Part shown: positions 13,661 through 18,387 of the stretch, piece after piece
Layout: each line of letters opens with the position of its first letter
Numbering within the stretch: position 1 is the stretch's first letter
Assembly: GCA_964460245.1 (NCBI GenBank)
Contig: CAYWTL010000051.1
Location: 1-18,387, forward strand
Length of the DNA stretch: 18,387 bases
Direction: 5' to 3'
Origin: JAXDBM01 sp964460245
Lineage (GTDB): Bacteria; Desulfobacterota; Syntrophia; Syntrophales; Fen-1087
Position numbers and translations under genes: made by a program
Notes under the pieces: generated by a model
Told to the model about the DNA's origin: nothing
Databases searched by the model: none
The model's input: the letters and a program-made list of their open reading frames with translations, nothing else

Positions 13661-16315
13661 CTAAAGTTTCCGGTCGACTTTTTCCCGAATGTAGGCCTCG
13701 ATGATGTCCCCGACATGGATGTCGTTGAAATTCTCGATCCCGATCCCGCATTCCTGATCCGCGGAAACCTCCCGGGCGTCGTCCTTGAGCCTTTTGAGCG
13801 AGGCGAGTTTCCCGTCGTGGGCCACCACCCCGTCCCGGACGACCTTTACATTCGCGTTCCTCGTGATCTTGCCGTCCAGGACATAGCTGCCGGCGATCGT
13901 CCCGACCTTCGAGATCTTGAACAGGTTGCGCACTTCCGCCCGGCCCTGCACCACCTCGCGATAGACGGGCTCGAGCAGCCCTTCCATGGCCGCCTTGACG
14001 TCGGCGATGACGTTGTAAATGATGTCATAGAGCTTGACGTCGACCCCCTCCTGTTCGGCGATTTCGGCGACCCGGCTGTCCGGCCTTACGTTGAAGCCGA
14101 TGATAACTGCATTGGATGCCGATGCGAGCATCACATCCGTTTCCGTGATGGCCCCCGTCGAGCTGTGGATGATCTTCAGCTTGATGTCGGGCGTGCTCAG
14201 TTTGTTGAGGGACTCCGCCAGGGCTTCAATGGAACCCTGAACGTCTCCCTTGATGATGATGTTCAGGTCCTTGGCCCCTTCCTTGATTTTCTCGTAAAGC
14301 TGTTCCAGGGTGATCTTCGAGGAGGCGGAAAGTTCGCGCTCCCGTTCCTTCCGAATCCAGAAGTCCGCAATGTTGCGGGCTTTCCTTTCGTCGTCCACGC
14401 AGACGAATTCCGCGCTCACCTGGGGGACCTTGGAGAAACCGATGACCTCCACCGGCATGGACGGTCCCGCCTCCTTGACCCGGATCCCCTGATCGTTGAT
14501 CATGGCCCGGACTCTGCCGGACTCCGTTTTGCAGACGAACGCGTCACCCTCCCGCAGGGTCCCTTCCTGGATGAGCACGGTCGCCACCGGCCCACGCCCC
14601 CGGTCCAGTTTCGCCTCGATGACGACGCCCCGGGCGGGGCGTTCCGGATCGGCCTTCAGCTCCATGATGTCCGCCTGCAGGAGGATCATCTCCATGAGTT
14701 CTTCGATGCCCAGCTTCTTTTTGGCCGATACTTCCGCAAAAATGGTGTCCCCGCCCCAGGCTTCCGGAACGAGATGGTATTCGGTAAGCGCCTGCTTGAT
14801 TTTTTCAGGATCGGACCCGGGCTTGTCGATCTTGTTGATCGCAACCATGATCGGTACGCCGGCAACGCGGGAATGATTGATGGCTTCCACAGTCTGTCCC
14901 ATGACGCCGTCATCCGCCGCAACCACGAGTACGACGATGTCCGTGACCTGAGCCCCCCGGGCCCGCATGGCCGTAAAGGCTTCGTGCCCCGGCGTGTCCA
15001 GGAAGACAATGTCCCGATCCTTGATACGTACGTGATAGGCGCCGATGGCCTGGGTAATTCCCCCGGCCTCCCCGTCGATGACATTGGTTTGACGGATGGC
15101 ATCGAGAAGGGATGTCTTGCCGTGGTCCACGTGTCCCATGATCGTCACCACCGGCGCCCGGGGCTTGAGGTTTTCCGGGGACGCTTCCGTCTTCTGGACC
15201 GGCTCCTCATATTCGGTCATGGACGATTCAACCTGGTATCCGAATTCTCCGGCCAAGAGCGATGCCGTGTCGAAATCGATGGCCTGGTTGATGGTGGCCA
15301 TCAAACCCAGCCCCATCAGCTTGGAGATCAACTCGCCGGCCTTGACCCCCATTTTCTTCGCCAGTTCGCCGACGGCGATGGCATCACCCACCCGAATCCG
15401 CCTTTTGATGGCTTTCGGCACGGTGATTTCGGTCTTTTTCATTTTGACGGCCGCCGCTTTCCTGTCCTCTTTCCACCGGGCGGTCCTGTCTTCCCGTTCC
15501 AGCGTCTCGATGCGGCCCCTCTTGTCGAAGACCTTTTTGATCAGGGTCTTTTTGCGAACCGCCGTTTTATCGCCGATGAGAACCTCGACGGGGGCTTTGA
15601 CGCCTTTTTTCTTGGTCTTGTCGATTTCCTTGCGGGGGGGAGGTCCAACCTTAGGCGCCGAGATGTCCTTAACGATTCGCAGTTCGGGTTTTTTCGGGAT
15701 CTCTTTCCTTTCCTCGGCCGAACCTCTTCTCGATTCCGTGGGAGCGGGCCTCTTTCCGGTCAAAGGTTTCAGGGGCTCTTTTTTCACCTCCGGCCTGGCG
15801 GGGGAGGGTTGGCCGGGGACGGAGGGCGCCGTTCGCTCAACCGGGCCCTTGAACGCAGGCTTCAGGGAATCCGCCGGAGCGGCATCAGCCGGTTTCGGCG
15901 GGATCTCGGATTTTTTGGCGGTTGCCTCCGTCTGCGGGGGTGTCGCACCTGCCGGAACGGTTTCCGGCGCCGACTTTTCCGGTTTTGCGGCGGTTTTGGA
16001 AGCCTCTTCCGTCTGTTCAGGTCTCTCCTCGCGAACCGGTTCGGCGGCCGCCTTTTCTTCCGCAGGCGCTGCCTCTTCTCCGATTGCGGCGGGACGTACC
16101 GCCCTTCTCCGGATCACGGTGGACTTGATTCGTTTTTCAACCAGTTCATGCGGTTCGCCGGACAGCATGTCTCTTTGCAATCGCCCCACATCCGCGTCCT
16201 CCAGCGTGCTGGAATGGGATTTGACGGTAATGCCCAGCTTTTCCAGACGAGCGATCAGTTCCTTGTTTTCGATGCCCAGTTCCCTGGCTAATTCATAGAC
16301 TCTTTTTTTAGACAT
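13661..16315 (-). CDS. infB: Translation initiation factor IF-2
   Basis: IF-2 is the GTPase that brings initiator tRNA to the 30S subunit and promotes subunit joining. The 884-aa product starts MSKKRVYELARELGIENKEL, an IF2_N domain (about residues 1-52). A long Ala/Pro/Lys/Glu-rich linker (about 65-270) and a second IF2_N domain (about 300-355) follow. The G domain has GHVDHGKTSLLDAI (P loop, near 390), GGITQAIGAYHV (switch I), DTPGHEAF (switch II), NKIDKP (near 490) and SAKKKLG. Domains II, III and IV, which end in GIENFNDIHVGDIIEAY, complete it. ATG 16315 is chosen over an in-frame TTG at 16321 because a G-rich site lies about 7 nt upstream. It lies 65 nt after nusA; no ylxR-type gene fits in that gap. 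Confidence 0.98.
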   Translation of the reverse strand: MSKKRVYELARELGIENKELIARLEKLGITVKSHSSTLEDADVGRLQRDMLSGEPHELVEKRIKSTVIRRRAVRPAAIGEEAAPAEEKAAAEPVREERPEQTEEASKTAAKPEKSAPETVPAGATPPQTEATAKKSEIPPKPADAAPADSLKPAFKGPVERTAPSVPGQPSPARPEVKKEPLKPLTGKRPAPTESRRGSAEERKEIPKKPELRIVKDISAPKVGPPPRKEIDKTKKKGVKAPVEVLIGDKTAVRKKTLIKKVFDKRGRIETLEREDRTARWKEDRKAAAVKMKKTEITVPKAIKRRIRVGDAIAVGELAKKMGVKAGELISKLMGLGLMATINQAIDFDTASLLAGEFGYQVESSMTEYEEPVQKTEASPENLKPRAPVVTIMGHVDHGKTSLLDAIRQTNVIDGEAGGITQAIGAYHVRIKDRDIVFLDTPGHEAFTAMRARGAQVTDIVVLVVAADDGVMGQTVEAINHSRVAGVPIMVAINKIDKPGSDPEKIKQALTEYHLVPEAWGGDTIFAEVSAKKKLGIEELMEMILLQADIMELKADPERPARGVVIEAKLDRGRGPVATVLIQEGTLREGDAFVCKTESGRVRAMINDQGIRVKEAGPSMPVEVIGFSKVPQVSAEFVCVDDERKARNIADFWIRKERERELSASSKITLEQLYEKIKEGAKDLNIIIKGDVQGSIEALAESLNKLSTPDIKLKIIHSSTGAITETDVMLASASNAVIIGFNVRPDSRVAEIAEQEGVDVKLYDIIYNVIADVKAAMEGLLEPVYREVVQGRAEVRNLFKISKVGTIAGSYVLDGKITRNANVKVVRDGVVAHDGKLASLKRLKDDAREVSADQECGIGIENFNDIHVGDIIEAYIREKVDRKL

Positions 16316-16380
16316 GCCCAACCCCCCACCGGATCAGCGAGCCGTTCCCGGTTGTCTCCAAGTTGACCCTTCAAGATGAT

Positions 16381-17646
16381 TCACGGCATTCGGTTCGCCT
16401 CGACATTCTCCTGACTGATGATTCTGCCCGCCTCTTCGATCCAGGCCGTTGCCCTCTGCCCGTCGATCCCCGGAATCGATGACAGGGTTTCCGAGTCCGC
16501 TGTCGCAATGGCGGCGATGCTCTTCAGTCCCTGACTGAACAGCAGCTCGGCCGTTGCCTCGTCCATGCCCTGAATTTTCAGCAGCGCGCGATGCCCTTCC
16601 TCCTCCTGTGATGCCGCGATGGATTCGCTCTTCACATCGATCTTCCAGCCGCTCAATTTCACGGCAAGCCGGACATTCTGGCCGTTTTTCCCGATGGCCA
16701 GTGAGAGCTGGTCATCGGGGACGATGACTTCCATGGCGCGATTCTCCTCGTCCATCAGGACACGGTTCACCTTGGCCGGGGAAAGGGCGGAACTGACGTA
16801 TTTTGCCTGGTCTTCCGAGTAAGGGACGATATCGATCTTTTCACCCCGCAGCTCCTGGACAACGCTTTGCACGCGTGCTCCGCGCATGCCGACGCAGGCC
16901 CCGACCGGGTCGATGTCCTTGTCCTTTGTCTTCACGGCGATCTTGGCTCTTTTGCCGGGCTCTCGAGCGACGCTGACGATTTCAATCAAGCCTTCTGAAA
17001 TTTCTGGAACCTCCACTTCAAAAAGCGCCTTGAGGAAGCTGGGATGGGTCCGGGACAGGATAATCTGGGGCCCCTTGCTGATTTTTTTCACGTCGAAGAT
17101 GTATCCTCGGATCCGCTCCCCCCGCTTGTATGTTTCCCGGAAGATCTGCTCGGACACGGGGATTACGCCCTCGGCACGTCCCAGATTGACAATGATGCTT
17201 CCCCCGTCGAAACGTTGCACGAATCCATTCACGATTTCTCCGACGCGGTCCTTGTACTCTTCGTAGATGTTGTCGCGCTCCGCGTCCTTGACCCGCTGGA
17301 TGATGATCTGCTTGGCCGTCTGGACGGCAATCCGGCCGAATGTGCTGGTGTCGATCTTGATGCCGAGGCTGTCTCCCGGCTCGGCTTCCTGGTCAAGAGT
17401 CTGCTTCGCTTCTTCCAGTGAAACCTGCATGTCGGGGTCGATGACCTTTTCCTCCACCGTCTTGAACTGAAAGACCTCGATTTCCCCTGCTTCTTCATTG
17501 TAGTGGGCCTCAATGTCGACACGCATCCCCAGTTTTTTGCGGGCGGCATTCAGCATGGCCGCCTCCAAGGCCTCGATGATGATGTTTTTGTCGATGCCTC
17601 TGTCCTTGCCCATCTGTTCAATCAGGCGCTTGAGTTCCGGAAACAT
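16381..17646 (-). CDS. nusA: Transcription termination/antitermination protein NusA
   Basis: NusA binds RNA polymerase, enhances pausing and intrinsic termination, and takes part in antitermination of rRNA operons. The 421-aa product has an N-terminal polymerase-binding domain (about 1-130), an S1 domain (from about 139, GEIVNGFVQRFDGGSIIVNLG), KH1 (around residue 252, GACVGMRGARVQ) and KH2 (around 319, LAIGKNGQNVRLA). A single C-terminal helix-hairpin-helix region follows (about 355-415, KIQGMDEATAELL and LSSIPGIDGQRATAWIEEAG). It lacks the second acidic repeat that lengthens the E. coli protein. The ATG at 17646 has GGGAGG 8 nt upstream. It stands 36 nt after rimP. Confidence 0.98.
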   Translation of the reverse strand: MFPELKRLIEQMGKDRGIDKNIIIEALEAAMLNAARKKLGMRVDIEAHYNEEAGEIEVFQFKTVEEKVIDPDMQVSLEEAKQTLDQEAEPGDSLGIKIDTSTFGRIAVQTAKQIIIQRVKDAERDNIYEEYKDRVGEIVNGFVQRFDGGSIIVNLGRAEGVIPVSEQIFRETYKRGERIRGYIFDVKKISKGPQIILSRTHPSFLKALFEVEVPEISEGLIEIVSVAREPGKRAKIAVKTKDKDIDPVGACVGMRGARVQSVVQELRGEKIDIVPYSEDQAKYVSSALSPAKVNRVLMDEENRAMEVIVPDDQLSLAIGKNGQNVRLAVKLSGWKIDVKSESIAASQEEEGHRALLKIQGMDEATAELLFSQGLKSIAAIATADSETLSSIPGIDGQRATAWIEEAGRIISQENVEANRMP

Positions 17647-17682
17647 TCAACCATCCTCCCGTCCTGTAATCGCGGAAATCCT

Positions 17683-18171
17683 TTAACGGCCCTTGAATTC
17701 ATACTCGAGGCGGGCCTTGGCGACCATAGCCTTGGGGACCCGGTAGGTCTTTCCCGCCACCTCGACCGTCAGGATTTTTTGACCCTCCTCCTCGAGGAAG
17801 CCGGTCAGTCTGCCTCGGAAATGCCGGATGCCGTCCAGTTTCTCACGCAGACGGATGTCCACTTTGCATCCCGTATGTTTTGTGAAATCCTTATCCCGTA
17901 CCAGCGGCCGGTCCAGGCCGGGCGAGGAGACCTCCAGGGTATAGGGTCCCGGCGGGACATCGTGCACATTTAAAATGTCCCCCAACTGCTGGCTCATCCC
18001 GGTGCAGTCATCGAGCGTCACCCCGCCCTCCTTGTCCAGATAGATCCGGACCAGCCACCGCGATTTCATCCGGTTGCATTCCACGTCGATGAGTTCCAGG
18101 CCTTCCGCCTCGGCCACGGGCTCGGCAAGTCGCAGGATGGTCTCCCGATATTCCAGCGCGGGTTCCGTCAT
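17683..18171 (-). CDS. rimP: Ribosome maturation factor RimP
   Basis: RimP is needed for efficient maturation of the 30S subunit. The 162-aa product has the family N-terminal alpha/beta domain (LAEPVAEAEGLELIDVECNR, then LVRIYLDKEGGVTLDDC). The diagnostic YTLEVSSPGLDRPLVRDKDF lies near residues 72-91, followed by a C-terminal SH3-like domain (FRGRLTGFLEEEGQKILTVE). Length is close to the usual 150-165 residues. The ATG at 18171 has AAAGGCGG about 9 nt upstream, only 12 nt after the T tract of a terminator-like hairpin, so initiation and any attenuation would be closely linked. It is the first protein gene of the operon. Confidence 0.97.
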   Translation of the reverse strand: MTEPALEYRETILRLAEPVAEAEGLELIDVECNRMKSRWLVRIYLDKEGGVTLDDCTGMSQQLGDILNVHDVPPGPYTLEVSSPGLDRPLVRDKDFTKHTGCKVDIRLREKLDGIRHFRGRLTGFLEEEGQKILTVEVAGKTYRVPKAMVAKARLEYEFKGR

Positions 18172-18189
18172 GGTTTCGTGCCGCCTTTA

Positions 18190-18253
18190 CGAAAATCTGA
18201 AAAAAAAAGTGGGCAAAAGCCCACTCATCAAAGAAACCGCTCGATGATTTTCG
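18190..18253 (-). repeat. 8-bp inverted repeat flanking the rimP-leader hairpin
   Basis: CGAAAATC (18190-18197) and GATTTTCG (18246-18253) are exact inverted copies enclosing the terminator hairpin. Each is also joined to a copy of the heptamer CGCCTTT (18182-18188 and 18252-18258), so AAAGGCG, the rimP ribosome-binding sequence, appears a second time 70 nt upstream in the same orientation. This could close a larger structure around the terminator or be a protein-binding site. The arms are short, so chance is possible. Confidence 0.4.
18200..18225 (-). terminator. Intrinsic terminator hairpin between tRNA-Gly and rimP
   Basis: On the minus strand a perfect 7-bp stem AGTGGGC / GCCCACT with a TTTT loop is followed directly by a run of nine T (18208-18200). 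This is a textbook Rho-independent terminator. It would end transcripts of the upstream tRNA-Gly unit. Because it lies 28 nt before the rimP start, it may instead, or also, be an attenuator in the operon leader. Confidence 0.85.
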
Positions 18254-18256
18254 CCT

Positions 18257-18285
18257 TTGCTAACACAAAAAAAGGCTCAATGCAA
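18257..18285 (-). promoter_or_regulatory. Candidate promoter upstream of the rimP-leader hairpin
   Basis: On the minus strand, TTGCAT (18285-18280) and TAGCAA (18262-18257) are exactly 17 nt apart, and TGT immediately precedes the -10, giving an extended -10 TGN. Each hexamer matches consensus at only about three positions, so this is a moderate candidate. Transcription would begin near 18250, placing the hairpin at 18200-18225 inside the 5' untranslated region of the rimP operon. Confidence 0.4.
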
Positions 18286-18332
18286 GAAAAAAATGGAGGT
18301 GGTTGGAAGGTGAATCGGGATCGGAATAAAAA

Positions 18333-18387
18333 TGGAGCGGACGATGGGACTCGAACCCACGACGTCCAGCTTGGGAAGCTGGCATTC
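18333..18387 (-). tRNA. tRNA-Gly(CCC), 3' part (5' end beyond the window)
   Basis: Read on the minus strand, the last 55 nt contain an anticodon stem CCAGC / GCTGG with loop TTCCCAA (anticodon CCC at 18375-18373, reading GGG glycine codons). A five-base variable region, a T arm GTGGG-TTCGAGT-CCCAT, the acceptor strand CGTCCGC, discriminator T and an encoded CCA follow. The whole resembles E. coli glyU tRNA. The D arm and 5' acceptor strand lie beyond the window. In E. coli a tRNA gene (metY, initiator tRNA) heads the rimP-nusA-infB operon; here a glycine tRNA stands in that place. Confidence 0.93.

Noticed and set aside
13715..16291. Very long plus-strand open frame (858 codons) antisense to infB, with a further 400-codon frame in another plus frame
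   Set aside because: Both lie wholly opposite a certain infB gene. The products are rich in Arg, Gly, Asp and Phe or Ser with no domain I recognise. GC-rich codon usage on the coding strand naturally removes stops from the antisense frames.
1..18387. Mobile element, CRISPR, toxin-antitoxin, defence or phage signature
   Set aside because: No transposase, integrase, direct-repeat array or small antitoxin-like pair was found on either strand. Gene order is conserved core genome throughout.

Overview
The window reads as a chromosomal stretch of an anaerobic Gram-negative bacterium, most likely a Desulfobacterota (former Deltaproteobacteria) of the Syntrophales kind. This rests on the high GC content, the pilMNOPQ cluster, and a DUF39 (HcyBio) homocysteine-biosynthesis protein, a family typical of methanogens and sulfate-reducing or syntrophic bacteria. 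The lineage is inferred from gene content; I could not run a search. Every gene I can support lies on the minus strand, so transcription runs from high to low coordinates.

Region 1 (18387 down to about 18180) opens with the 3' part of a tRNA-Gly(CCC). An intergenic leader follows, with a strong intrinsic-terminator hairpin ending only 28 nt before rimP. A possible promoter lies between the tRNA and the hairpin, so the hairpin may be an attenuator of the operon as well as the tRNA terminator.

Region 2 (18171 to 6712) is a compact translation and RNA-metabolism operon: rimP, nusA, infB, a DUF503/YlxP protein, rbfA, nrnA, truB, rpsO, pnp, then an M16 zinc protease and dut. It joins ribosome assembly (rimP, rbfA, rpsO), initiation (infB), transcription elongation (nusA), tRNA modification (truB) and RNA decay (pnp makes short oligoribonucleotides, nrnA removes them). 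Several genes overlap by 20-32 nt. The widest gap, rpsO-pnp (144 nt), holds a long imperfect stem that may be a pnp autoregulatory leader.

Region 3 (6677 to 5502) is a single DUF39/HcyBio gene that could be read through from dut. Its usual ferredoxin-like partner is not in the window.

Region 4 (5501 to 1) begins with a good sigma70-type promoter (TTGTCA-17-TATAGG). It continues with an FtsB/DivIC-like gene, pilM, pilN, pilO, pilP and pilQ, tightly coupled by ATGA overlaps and 3-nt gaps, and then the start of a lipoprotein gene cut by the window edge. Together pilMNOPQ make the inner-membrane alignment complex and outer-membrane secretin of a type IV pilus. PilP here has no lipobox cysteine.

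There is no gene-free stretch longer than 300 bases, and I see no mobile element, CRISPR array, toxin-antitoxin pair or defence island. Most of the window is conserved core genome. The parts worth a second look are the three leader regions, the isolated HcyBio gene, the FtsB-like gene heading the pilus operon, and the truncated lipoprotein after pilQ.
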